Assembly: GCA_903853185.1 (NCBI GenBank) | Contig: CAINSX010000018.1 | Span: 1 to 23,154 of the forward strand | DNA length: 23,154 nucleotides | Reading direction: 5' to 3' | Source of the DNA: an uncultured Opitutia bacterium | GTDB taxonomy: Bacteria > Verrucomicrobiota > Verrucomicrobiia > Opitutales > UBA953 | Shown: positions 13,440 through 20,690 of the stretch, in pieces | Position numbering within the stretch: the stretch's first letter is position 1 | How the letters are laid out: each line of letters begins with the position of its first letter | The notes under the pieces: model-generated | Database searches by the model: none | The model's input: the letters and a program-made list of their open reading frames with translations, nothing else | What the model was told of the DNA's origin: nothing | Made by a program: the position numbers and the translations under genes

Positions 13440-14732
13440 ATGCTCCAGGTCGCGCGCATCCGAGGTGGTCACGTGCTGAAAGGCACGGTCCGTGCCGCCG
13501 GCTCGAAGAACGCCTCGCTGCCCCTGCTCGCCGCTTCGCTCCTCACGGGCGAGACGGTCACGCTGCGTAACGTGCCCGACCTCAGCGATGTCCGCTACAT
13601 GGCCGAGATCCTCGGCCACCAAGGCGCGATCGTCGCCAACCCGGAGCCTGGCGTCTGGACCATCCGCGCCGAACAGGTCTCCCACCGCACGCCTTACGAC
13701 CTCGTCCGCAAGATGCGCGCGTCGGTCTGCCTGCTCGGCTCGCTCGTCGGCCGCCTCCGCCAAGCGGAGATGGCCATCCCCGGCGGCTGCGTCATCGGCC
13801 CCCGCCCCATCGACCTCCACCTGAAAGGCCTCGAAGCCCTCGGCTGCGTCGTCACGGTCGAAGCTGGCCTGGTGCAAGTCGACGCCTCCCGCGCCCGCGG
13901 TGATATGGTCTTCATGGGCGGCCCGATGGGCAGCACGGTCCTTGGCACCGCCAACATCGTGATGGCCGCCACGCTCACACCCGGCATCACGCGCATCGAA
14001 TGCGCCGCCCGCGAACCAGAGGTCGTCGACCTCTGCACGATGCTCATCCAGATGGGCGCAAAGATCACTGGCCAAGGCACGGGTATCATCGAAGTCGAAG
14101 GCGTCGCCCAGCTGCATGGCTGCGACCACACGGTCATCGCCGACCGCATCGAAGCCGGCACCTATCTCGTCGCCGGCGCGATCACGGGCGGCGACGTCAC
14201 GGTGACACACTGCGACCCTTCGCATCTGACGGCGTTCCTCGACAAACTCCGCGAAGCGGGCGTGCAGGTCGAGACCGGCCCCGACTTCATCCGCGCGCAC
14301 GGCAAGCCGACGCACGCGGTCGATATTATCACCGAACCCTACCCGGGTTTCCCGACCGACCTACAGGCGCAATTCATGGCCCTCCAGCTCCTCGTCGACG
14401 GGCGCAGCACGGTGACCGAGAAGGTCTACCCGGCCCGCTTCATGCACGCCGCCGAACTCCAGCGCATGGGCGCCGAGATCGCCATCGACGGTGCCACGGC
14501 CGCCATCTACGGCGACCGACCGCTTTCCGGTGCACCCGTGATGGCCTCCGACCTCCGTGCCTCCGCCGCCCTCATCCTCGCCGCGCTGGTCGCCAAGGGT
14601 GAGACCTGGGTCCAACGCCTCTACCACCTCGACCGCGGCTACGAACGCTTCGAGGAACGCCTGCGCTCCCTGGGCGCCGACATCGAACGTCTCCCGGCCT
14701 CCGCTCTGCCGAAAGGCTTCGCTGAGGACTGA
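13440..14732 (+). CDS. murA: MurA, UDP-N-acetylglucosamine 1-carboxyvinyltransferase
   Basis: The 430-residue cytoplasmic enzyme transfers enolpyruvate from PEP to UDP-GlcNAc, the committed step of peptidoglycan precursor synthesis. The substrate-binding GSKNASLPLL carries K23 and N24. The catalytic loop GGCVIGPRPIDLHL carries C117, the equivalent of E. coli C115 and the residue alkylated by fosfomycin; a Cys here predicts sensitivity to that drug. EPYPGFPTDLQAQF in the second half is also characteristic. Length is typical. The start at 13440 matches the family N-terminus (LQVARIRGGHVLKG), yet it sits 7 bases after a terminator, leaving no room for a promoter or a normal leader. No Shine-Dalgarno sequence is present. 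ruvB follows after 38 bases. Confidence 0.97.
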   Translation: MLQVARIRGGHVLKGTVRAAGSKNASLPLLAASLLTGETVTLRNVPDLSDVRYMAEILGHQGAIVANPEPGVWTIRAEQVSHRTPYDLVRKMRASVCLLGSLVGRLRQAEMAIPGGCVIGPRPIDLHLKGLEALGCVVTVEAGLVQVDASRARGDMVFMGGPMGSTVLGTANIVMAATLTPGITRIECAAREPEVVDLCTMLIQMGAKITGQGTGIIEVEGVAQLHGCDHTVIADRIEAGTYLVAGAITGGDVTVTHCDPSHLTAFLDKLREAGVQVETGPDFIRAHGKPTHAVDIITEPYPGFPTDLQAQFMALQLLVDGRSTVTEKVYPARFMHAAELQRMGAEIAIDGATAAIYGDRPLSGAPVMASDLRASAALILAALVAKGETWVQRLYHLDRGYERFEERLRSLGADIERLPASALPKGFAED

Positions 14733-14770
14733 GGGTTGCCAATTCGTCCCGACCCCGCACCTTGCGCTCC

Positions 14771-15799
14771 ATGGCCCGCAAGGATTCGCCCGATGACCCC
14801 CAGCCGCTCGCCGGCAAGGAAACCGTGTCGCGCGCGAACCGCTCGCTCGACGCCGCCCTGCGCCCGCCGAAGCTCGACGACTTCGTCGGCCAGCAGCGCA
14901 CGGTCGAACGCCTGCGCGTAATGATCGGAGCCGCGCGTCGCGAAGGCCGGACGCTCGACCACATCCTCCTCCACGGCCCGCCCGGCCTCGGCAAGACGAC
15001 CCTCGCGATGATCCTCGCCGAAGAGATGGGCCGCCCGATTCGCGTGACCTCCGGACCCGTCGTCGAGAAAGCCTCTGACCTCGCCGGCCTGCTCACAAGC
15101 CTCCAAGAAGGCGACCTGCTCTTCATCGACGAAATCCACCGCATCCCGAAGACGGTCGAGGAGTTCCTCTACTCGGCGATGGAAGACTTCCGTATCGATA
15201 TCATGATCGACCAAGGCCCGAACGCGCGCAGCGTGCGCCTCGACCTACCGAAGTTCACCCTCGTCGGCGCGACGACCCGCACGGGCCTACTCACCGCTCC
15301 GCTCCGCAGCCGCTTCACGCTGCAGACGCGCCTCGACTACTATACGCGCGACCAGCTGCTCAGCATCGTGCGCCGCAACGCCGACCTCCTCTGCCTCGAC
15401 ATCGACCAAGGCGGCGCCGACGAGATCGCCCGCCGCGCCCGCGGCACGCCGCGCATCGTCAACAACCTCCTGCGCTTCACGCGCGACTACGCCCTCGAAC
15501 GCGCCGGCGGCAAGGCGAACGCTGCCGTGACGGCCGCCGCCCTCGAGCTCCTCGAGATCGATCAGCATGGCCTCGACGACATGGACCACCGCTTCCTCCG
15601 CGCGATGGCCGAGAAGCATAACGGCGGTCCAGTCGGACTGAGCAGCATCGGCGCCGCCATCGGCGAAGACGCCCACACGCTCGAGGAAGTCCATGAGCCG
15701 TTCCTCGTGCAGGAAGGCTACGTCGTGCGCACCCCGCAGGGACGCGTCCTGGCCCCGAAAGGCTGGCTGGCCGTCGGCCTGCAGCCGCCTTCGTTCTGA
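14771..15799 (+). CDS. ruvB: RuvB, Holliday junction branch-migration ATPase
   Basis: The 342-residue AAA+ protein forms hexameric rings that, with RuvA, drive branch migration of Holliday junctions during recombination and repair. Walker A is GPPGLGKTT (69-77, K75), Walker B is LLFIDEIH (D120, E121), and GATTRTG carries the trans-acting arginine finger R170. The C-terminal winged-helix domain ends with EGYVVRTPQGRVLAPKGW, typical of the family. The ATG at 14771 is preferred to an in-frame TTG at 14762. No ruvA or ruvC is in the window; ruvB is placed between murA and proB, probably on the murA transcript. No terminator separates it from either neighbour. Confidence 0.97.
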   Translation: MARKDSPDDPQPLAGKETVSRANRSLDAALRPPKLDDFVGQQRTVERLRVMIGAARREGRTLDHILLHGPPGLGKTTLAMILAEEMGRPIRVTSGPVVEKASDLAGLLTSLQEGDLLFIDEIHRIPKTVEEFLYSAMEDFRIDIMIDQGPNARSVRLDLPKFTLVGATTRTGLLTAPLRSRFTLQTRLDYYTRDQLLSIVRRNADLLCLDIDQGGADEIARRARGTPRIVNNLLRFTRDYALERAGGKANAAVTAAALELLEIDQHGLDDMDHRFLRAMAEKHNGGPVGLSSIGAAIGEDAHTLEEVHEPFLVQEGYVVRTPQGRVLAPKGWLAVGLQPPSF

Positions 15800-15861
15800 G
15801 GTCGGCGTTCTGACGCTGGACAACGGCGTTTCCCCTCGGCTAAGGTCGACCCCTCAAAGCC

Positions 15862-16632
15862 ATGGCAAAACGATGGGTCATCAAGCTCGGTTCCGGCCTC
15901 CTCACACGCAAGGACGGCAAGATCGACCGCGTCCAGATCGGTCGCATCGTCGACCAGGTCGCCGGCCTGCATAAGCGCGGCATCCAGGTCGTCCTGGTGA
16001 CCTCCGGCGCCGTCGCCGCCGGCATGACCGCCATGGGCCTCGAGAAGCGCCCGAAGGAAGCCCGCGAGCTCCAGGCCTGTGCCACGGTCGGCCAGCCCGA
16101 ACTGATGTCCGAATACGGCAAGCACCTCCGCCGCCACAAACTGCTCGGTGCGCAGATGCTGCTCACCTACTGGGACCTCGATAGCCGCGCCTGTACCCGC
16201 AACGCCCGCGCGACCCTTGACCTCCTCCTCGCCCGCAAGCGCTTCATCCCGATCATCAACGAGAACGACGCCATCGCCGACGAAGAGATCAAGGTCGGCG
16301 ACAACGACCGCCTCTCGGCCCACGTCGCCGCCCTTGTCGGCGCCGATCTGCTTGTGATTCTCTCTGGCATCCAAGGCCTCATGACGAAGTCCGACGGCAC
16401 CGGCGACCTCATCCCTTCCGTCCGCAAGATCGACGACTCCGTGCGCGCCCTCGCGGGTGGCGCCGGCTCCGAACGCAACGTCGGCGGCATGGTCACGAAG
16501 CTGCTCGCCGCGGAGATCGCGGCCGATGGCGGCGTCGACACGATCATCGCCAGCGGCCGCCGCGAAGGCGTCCTGCTCGAACTCGCCGCCGGCAAGAAGC
16601 TCGGCACCCGCTTCTCGCTGAAGAAGAAATGA
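15862..16632 (+). CDS. proB: ProB, glutamate 5-kinase, PUA-less form
   Basis: The 256-residue protein phosphorylates glutamate at the gamma carboxyl, the first step of proline synthesis. The amino-acid-kinase fold is complete: WVIKLGSGLLT (ATP-phosphate contact) at about 5-15, VLVTSGAVAAGM around 45-56, the substrate segment NENDAIADEEIKVGDND, and GGMVTKLLAAEIA near the C-terminus. E. coli ProB has 367 residues; the difference is the whole C-terminal PUA domain, absent here with no sign of a frameshift. Short ProB proteins of this type occur in other bacteria, and the domain affects oligomerisation and feedback control rather than catalysis. The stop overlaps the proA start (ATGA), so the two are translationally coupled. 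Confidence 0.96.
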   Translation: MAKRWVIKLGSGLLTRKDGKIDRVQIGRIVDQVAGLHKRGIQVVLVTSGAVAAGMTAMGLEKRPKEARELQACATVGQPELMSEYGKHLRRHKLLGAQMLLTYWDLDSRACTRNARATLDLLLARKRFIPIINENDAIADEEIKVGDNDRLSAHVAALVGADLLVILSGIQGLMTKSDGTGDLIPSVRKIDDSVRALAGGAGSERNVGGMVTKLLAAEIAADGGVDTIIASGRREGVLLELAAGKKLGTRFSLKKK

Positions 16633-17888
16633 GCGACCTCCTCCAGCGCGTGACGGAGATCGCCCGCACGGCCAAGAAGGCCTCGCGCGCCCTCGCCCTC
16701 GCGCCGACCGCCGTCCGCGACGCCGCCTTGCGCGCCGCCGCCCAGGCGCTCCGCACCGACGAAGCCGCCATCCTCGCGGCCAACGCCCAGGACCTCGCGG
16801 CCGCCAAGGCCAAGGGCCTGACGGACGCGATGACCGACCGCCTGCGCCTCGACCACGCCCGCCTCGAGGACATCGCCGTGGCCTGCGAAGCGGTCGCGAA
16901 GTTGCCCGATCCGGTCGGCGAAATCACCGAGGATTGGACCCGTCCCAACGGCCTGCGCATCATCCGCCGCCGCGTCCCGATCGGCCTCGTCGCCATCATC
17001 TTCGAATCGCGCCCGAACGTCACCGTCGACGCCGCTGCGCTCTGCCTGAAGTCCGGCAACGGCTGCGTGCTGCGCGGCGGTAGCGAAGCGATCCACACGA
17101 ACATTGCGCTGTCGAAGTCCTTTGCGACTGGCCTGCGCACCGCCGGCCTGCCCGCCGAAGCCGTCACGCTCCTGCCCTTCACCGATCGCGAAGCAGTCCC
17201 CGCGCTCGGTTCCCTCCGCGGCATCGTCGACATCATCGTCCCTCGCGGCGGCCCCGGCCTCATCGAGGCGGTGGTCAACTCCGCCAAGGTCCCCGTCATC
17301 AAGCATGACGCCGGCATCTGCCACGTTTACGTCCACGCCCAGGCCGACCTCGCGATGGCTGAACAGATTGTGCTCAACGCGAAGTGCCAGCGCCCCAGCG
17401 CCTGCAATGCCCTCGAGACCTTACTGGTCGACGCCGCTATCGCCGCGCAGTTCCTCCCGAAGATGGCGGCCGCGCTCGCCGCGAAGCAGACCGAGGTCCG
17501 CGCCTGCGCGAAGTCGCAGCCGCTGATGCCCGGTGCCAAGGCCGCGACGGAACAGGATTACCGCACCGAACACCTCGGGCTCATCCTCAACGTGAAGATC
17601 GTAGCCGGCCTCGCCGAGGCGGTCGCCCATGTCGAAGACTACGGCTCGCACCACTCCGACGCCATCATCACGGCCGACGAGTCCGCCGCCCGCTCCTTCC
17701 TGGCTCAGGTCGACAGCGCCTGCGTCTACTGGAACGCCAGCACCCGGTTCACGGACGGGGGCGAATTCGGCTTCGGGGCCGAAGTCGGCATCTCCACGGA
17801 CCGCCTGCACGCCCGCGGACCCATGGGGATTCGTGAATTGACCACTTGGAAGTTCGAAATCGTCGGCCAAGGTCAGGTTCGGGGCTAA
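16629..17888 (+). CDS. proA: ProA, gamma-glutamyl phosphate reductase
   Basis: The 419-residue NADPH-dependent reductase converts glutamyl-5-phosphate to glutamate-5-semialdehyde, following ProB; the unstable intermediate is probably passed directly between the two enzymes. It has the aldehyde-dehydrogenase-like fold. PIGLVAIIFESRPNVTVD is the family signature, NGCVLRGGSEA is the cofactor region, and QRPSACNALETLLV carries the catalytic Cys, here C259. The C-terminal FTDGGEFGFGAEVGIST is also diagnostic. The start overlaps the proB stop by four bases (ATGA). Length is normal. proC is not in the window. The gene ends just before the tRNA-Asp promoter. Confidence 0.97.
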   Translation: MSDLLQRVTEIARTAKKASRALALAPTAVRDAALRAAAQALRTDEAAILAANAQDLAAAKAKGLTDAMTDRLRLDHARLEDIAVACEAVAKLPDPVGEITEDWTRPNGLRIIRRRVPIGLVAIIFESRPNVTVDAAALCLKSGNGCVLRGGSEAIHTNIALSKSFATGLRTAGLPAEAVTLLPFTDREAVPALGSLRGIVDIIVPRGGPGLIEAVVNSAKVPVIKHDAGICHVYVHAQADLAMAEQIVLNAKCQRPSACNALETLLVDAAIAAQFLPKMAAALAAKQTEVRACAKSQPLMPGAKAATEQDYRTEHLGLILNVKIVAGLAEAVAHVEDYGSHHSDAIITADESAARSFLAQVDSACVYWNASTRFTDGGEFGFGAEVGISTDRLHARGPMGIRELTTWKFEIVGQGQVRG

Positions 17889-17906
17889 TTTGGGTCGGTT
17901 TTCCGT

Positions 17907-17937
17907 TTGACAGACCCCCTCCCCGAAACCTTTGTTA
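17907..17937 (+). promoter_or_regulatory. Likely tRNA-Asp promoter
   Basis: A perfect TTGACA (17907-17912) is followed after 18 bases by TTTGTTA (17931-17937). The predicted start, about 17943, coincides with the first base of the 10-base inverted repeat that flanks the tRNA. The same TTGAMA-N18-TTTGTTA layout and a CAGACCCCC spacer element precede icd. The -10 is far from TATAAT. Confidence 0.55.
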
Positions 17938-17942
17938 CCCTT

Positions 17943-18041
17943 CCTTTTGGCTACCGGGGTGGTAGCTCAGTTGGTTAGAGCGCCGCACTGTCACTGCGGA
18001 GGTCGCGAGTTCGAGTCTCGTCCATCCCGCCAGCCAAAAGG
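17943..18041 (+). repeat. 10-base inverted repeat bracketing tRNA-Asp
   Basis: CCTTTTGGCT (17943-17952) is the exact reverse complement of AGCCAAAAGG (18032-18041). The left arm ends 3 bases before the tRNA and the right arm begins at the last A of the encoded CCA. In the precursor RNA the two arms would form a helix stacked below the acceptor stem. Confidence 0.85.
17956..18032 (+). tRNA. tRNA-Asp (GTC)
   Basis: The 77-base gene folds as a complete cloverleaf with CCA encoded. The acceptor is GGGGTGG / CCATCCC with one G-T pair and discriminator G. The anticodon stem CCGCA/TGCGG closes loop CTGTCAC with anticodon GTC at 17990-17992. The T arm is GCGAG-TTCGAGT-CTCGT. Downstream, a hairpin (CTTTCCG 18047-18053 with CGGAAAG 18068-18074, inner CCGG/CCGG) lacks a T tract and may be a 3'-end or processing structure rather than a classical terminator. 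Confidence 0.97.
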
Positions 18042-18176
18042 GCTTACTTTCCGACCGGTCTCCGGTCCGGAAAGGGCTGCCCGGCCGCCGTCGCCTGAGC
18101 GTCACCCTGTCCTTGCGGGACTGTGCATGCTTTTTGCTTCCCCCTCCGTCCCGAGTGGACAGAAATCAGTCATCTC

Positions 18177-19376
18177 ATGAGCAAAAAAGTCCTGATCATC
18201 GGCGCCGGCGGCGTCGGCAATGTCGTCACCCATAAGTGCGCCATGGACACCGAGTCCTTCTCGGAAGTCATGCTGGCCTCCCGCAACGAGAACAAGTGCA
18301 AGGCGATCGCCGCCGACGTCAAGGCCGCCACGGGCCGCACGGTCCGCACCGCCGCCGTCGACGCGGACGACGTCAAGGCCACGGTCGCTCTGATCAAGTC
18401 CTTCGGCGCCGAGCTGCTCATCAACGTCGCCCTGCCCTACCAGGACCTCAACCTGATGGACGCCTGCCTCCACGCCGGCATCCACTACGTCGACACGGCC
18501 AACTACGAGCCGCCCCACCTCGCGAAGTTCGAGTACTCCTGGCAGTGGGCCTACCGCGAACGCTTCGAGAAGGCCGGCCTCACCGCCCTCCTTGGCTCAG
18601 GCTTCGACCCCGGCGTGACCAACGTCTTCTGCGCCTACGCCCAGAAGCATCTCTTCGACACGATCGAGACGATTGACATCATGGACGCCAACGCCGGCGA
18701 CCACGGCTACAAGTTCGCCACGAACTTCAACCCGGAGATCAACATCCGCGAGATCACCCAGCGCGGGCGCTTCTGGGAAAAGGGCGAGTGGAAGGAAACC
18801 GACCCGCTCTCCGTCAAGTGGGTGTACGACTACCCGGTCGTCGGCCCGAAGGACAGCTACCTGCTCTACCACGAGGAACTCGAATCCCTCGCCATCAACA
18901 TCAAGGGCCTGAAGCGCATCCGCTTCTTCATGACCTTCTCCGAGAACTACCTCACGCACCTGCGCGTCCTCGAGAACGTCGGCCTGACCCGCATCGATCC
19001 GATCGACTTCCAGGGCCACCAGATCGTCCCGATTCAGTTCCTGAAGGCGCTCCTCCCCGACCCGGCTTCGCTCGGCCCCCGCACCAAGGGCAAGACCTGC
19101 ATCGGCTGCGAAATCACGGGCATGAAGGACGGCAAGCCCCGCAAGGTCTTCATCTATAACGTCTGCGACCACCAGGAATGCTTCGCCGAAGTGAAGTCCC
19201 AGGCGATTAGCTACACGACCGGCGTCCCGGCCGCCATCGGCGGTGCGATGCTCGCCGGCGGCAAGTGGCTCAAGCCTGGTGTCTGGAATATGGAAGAGAT
19301 GAACCCGGATCCATTTATGGACGAGCTCAACAAGCGTGGCCTCCCTTGGCACGTAAAGGAACTCCCGGTCGCCTAA
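18177..19376 (+). CDS. Carboxynorspermidine/carboxyspermidine synthase (saccharopine-dehydrogenase-like)
   Basis: The 399-residue protein begins with a Rossmann motif VLIIGAGGVGNVV (about 5-17) and has the saccharopine dehydrogenase-family layout. The segments DTANYEPP, GSGFDPGVTNVFCAYA and DANAGDHGYKFATNFNPEINIREIT match the carboxynorspermidine synthase (Lys1-like) branch. That enzyme condenses aspartate semialdehyde with diaminopropane or putrescine and reduces the product with NADPH, giving carboxynorspermidine or carboxyspermidine. The decarboxylase gene follows, which firmly supports this role over lysine metabolism. ATG 18177 is chosen over 18123 because it begins the Rossmann fold. 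Which diamine is used cannot be told; spermidine synthesis from putrescine is the commoner outcome. A terminator lies 12 bases after the stop. Confidence 0.9.
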   Translation: MSKKVLIIGAGGVGNVVTHKCAMDTESFSEVMLASRNENKCKAIAADVKAATGRTVRTAAVDADDVKATVALIKSFGAELLINVALPYQDLNLMDACLHAGIHYVDTANYEPPHLAKFEYSWQWAYRERFEKAGLTALLGSGFDPGVTNVFCAYAQKHLFDTIETIDIMDANAGDHGYKFATNFNPEINIREITQRGRFWEKGEWKETDPLSVKWVYDYPVVGPKDSYLLYHEELESLAINIKGLKRIRFFMTFSENYLTHLRVLENVGLTRIDPIDFQGHQIVPIQFLKALLPDPASLGPRTKGKTCIGCEITGMKDGKPRKVFIYNVCDHQECFAEVKSQAISYTTGVPAAIGGAMLAGGKWLKPGVWNMEEMNPDPFMDELNKRGLPWHVKELPVA

Positions 19377-19388
19377 ACGACCTCACCG

Positions 19389-19417
19389 AAGCCCGCTGCA
19401 AAGCGGGCTTTTCGTTT
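19389..19417 (+). terminator. Terminator between carboxyspermidine synthase and decarboxylase genes
   Basis: An 8-bp stem AAGCCCGC / GCGGGCTT with a 6-base loop is followed by TTTTCGTTT. It lies 12 bases past the synthase stop and 33 bases before the nspC GTG, within what would otherwise be an operon. Confidence 0.85.
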
Positions 19418-19450
19418 GCACCGCTCACCGTCGCTCCCAATTTCAACGCC

Positions 19451-20626
19451 GTGTCCGACGCACTCACCGAAGCTTTCCGGAAGGTCGACCTAAGCCAGGT
19501 CCCTAGCCCTTGCCACGTCCTCCATCGCGGCCTGCTAGAACAGAACCTCCGCATCCTGCGCTCCGTCATGGATCGCTCGGGCGCCAAGATCCTCCTCGCG
19601 CTCAAGGGCTTCGCCCAGTTCAGCGAGGCGAAGCTGATCTCGAAGTATCTCGTCGGCACCACGGCCAGCGGCATCCACGAGGCGCTCCTCGGCCGCGAGG
19701 AATTCGGCGGCGAAGTCCACGCCTACTCGCCGGCCTTCAAGGACGAGGAGTTCGCCCACCTGCTCCGCGTCGCTGACCACATCTCCTTCAACTCACCCAC
19801 GCAATGGAAGCGCCATAAGGCCGCGGCCCTCGCCTCTGGCCGCAAGCTTTCCTTCGGACTCCGCGTCAACCCGGAGCACGCCGAGGTCGACGTCGAACTC
19901 TACAACCCCTGCGCCGCCGGCTCCCGCCTCGGCACGCTCCGCTCCGAGATCAAGTCGGCCGCCGACCTCGAGGGCCTCGAAGGGCTCCACTTCCACACGA
20001 TGTGCCAGCAGGGATCCGACGTCCTAGAGCGCACGGTCGCGGCCTTCGAAGCGAAGTTCGGGGAGTTCATCCCGCAGCTGAAGTGGGTCAATTTCGGCGG
20101 CGGTCACCACATTACCCGCGAAGGCTACGACCTGGAACGCCTGATCCGAGTGATCACAGGCTTCCGCCAGCGCTGGGGCCAGCACATCCAGGTCTACCTC
20201 GAGCCCGGCGAAGCCATCGGCATCGGCACCGGCGTCTTGGTCGGCACCGTCCTTGACCTGGTCCATAATGGTATCGACATCGCCATCATCGACATCTCGG
20301 CAACCAACCACATGCCGGACACCCTCGAGATGCCCTACCGGGCCGACATCATGGACGCGGACCTCCCGGGTAAGCTCCCCCACACCTACCGCCTGGGCAG
20401 CGTCACCTGCCTCGCCGGCGACGTGATTGGCGACTACTCCTTCCCGGCCCCGCTCAAGATTGGACAGCGCCTCGTCTTCATGGACATGTCGCATTACACG
20501 TTCGTGAAGAACACGACCTTCAACGGCGTGCCCCTCCCGGCGATCGCCAGCTTCGACCCCGCCTCCGGCCAGACTCAAGTCGTCCGCCGCTTCGGCTACG
20601 CCGACTACAAAAACCGCCTCTCCTAA
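19451..20626 (+). CDS. nspC: Carboxynorspermidine/carboxyspermidine decarboxylase
   Basis: The 391-residue PLP enzyme of the alanine-racemase-fold decarboxylase family (with LysA and SpeA) decarboxylates carboxy(nor)spermidine to (nor)spermidine, completing the route begun by the preceding gene. The PLP lysine is in LALKGFA (K52). FGLRVNPEHAEV, LHFHTMC, VNFGGGHH and LEPGEA follow in family order, and CLAGDVIGDYSF holds the active-site Cys near the C-terminus. GTG 19451 is used because it gives the family N-terminus. An upstream in-frame start at 19265 would lie inside the synthase gene and read through the terminator. No Shine-Dalgarno sequence is seen. Expression depends on terminator read-through or on a promoter inside the synthase gene. 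Confidence 0.93.
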   Translation: MSDALTEAFRKVDLSQVPSPCHVLHRGLLEQNLRILRSVMDRSGAKILLALKGFAQFSEAKLISKYLVGTTASGIHEALLGREEFGGEVHAYSPAFKDEEFAHLLRVADHISFNSPTQWKRHKAAALASGRKLSFGLRVNPEHAEVDVELYNPCAAGSRLGTLRSEIKSAADLEGLEGLHFHTMCQQGSDVLERTVAAFEAKFGEFIPQLKWVNFGGGHHITREGYDLERLIRVITGFRQRWGQHIQVYLEPGEAIGIGTGVLVGTVLDLVHNGIDIAIIDISATNHMPDTLEMPYRADIMDADLPGKLPHTYRLGSVTCLAGDVIGDYSFPAPLKIGQRLVFMDMSHYTFVKNTTFNGVPLPAIASFDPASGQTQVVRRFGYADYKNRLS

Positions 20627-20690
20627 GCGAAGGGGCTAGGTTCTTGACCCGCAGGTCGGGTCGGATAAGGATGCGGTCAATCAATCATTC

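Noticed and set aside
16167..17336. A 389-codon open frame on the minus strand
   Set aside because: It is antisense to proB and proA, both complete and coupled by ATGA.
18047..18074. Intrinsic terminator after tRNA-Asp
   Set aside because: The hairpin is convincing but has no T tract; it is mentioned only as a possible processing structure.
19265..19450. nspC start at 19265
   Set aside because: It lies inside the synthase gene and reads through a terminator; the GTG at 19451 gives the family N-terminus.
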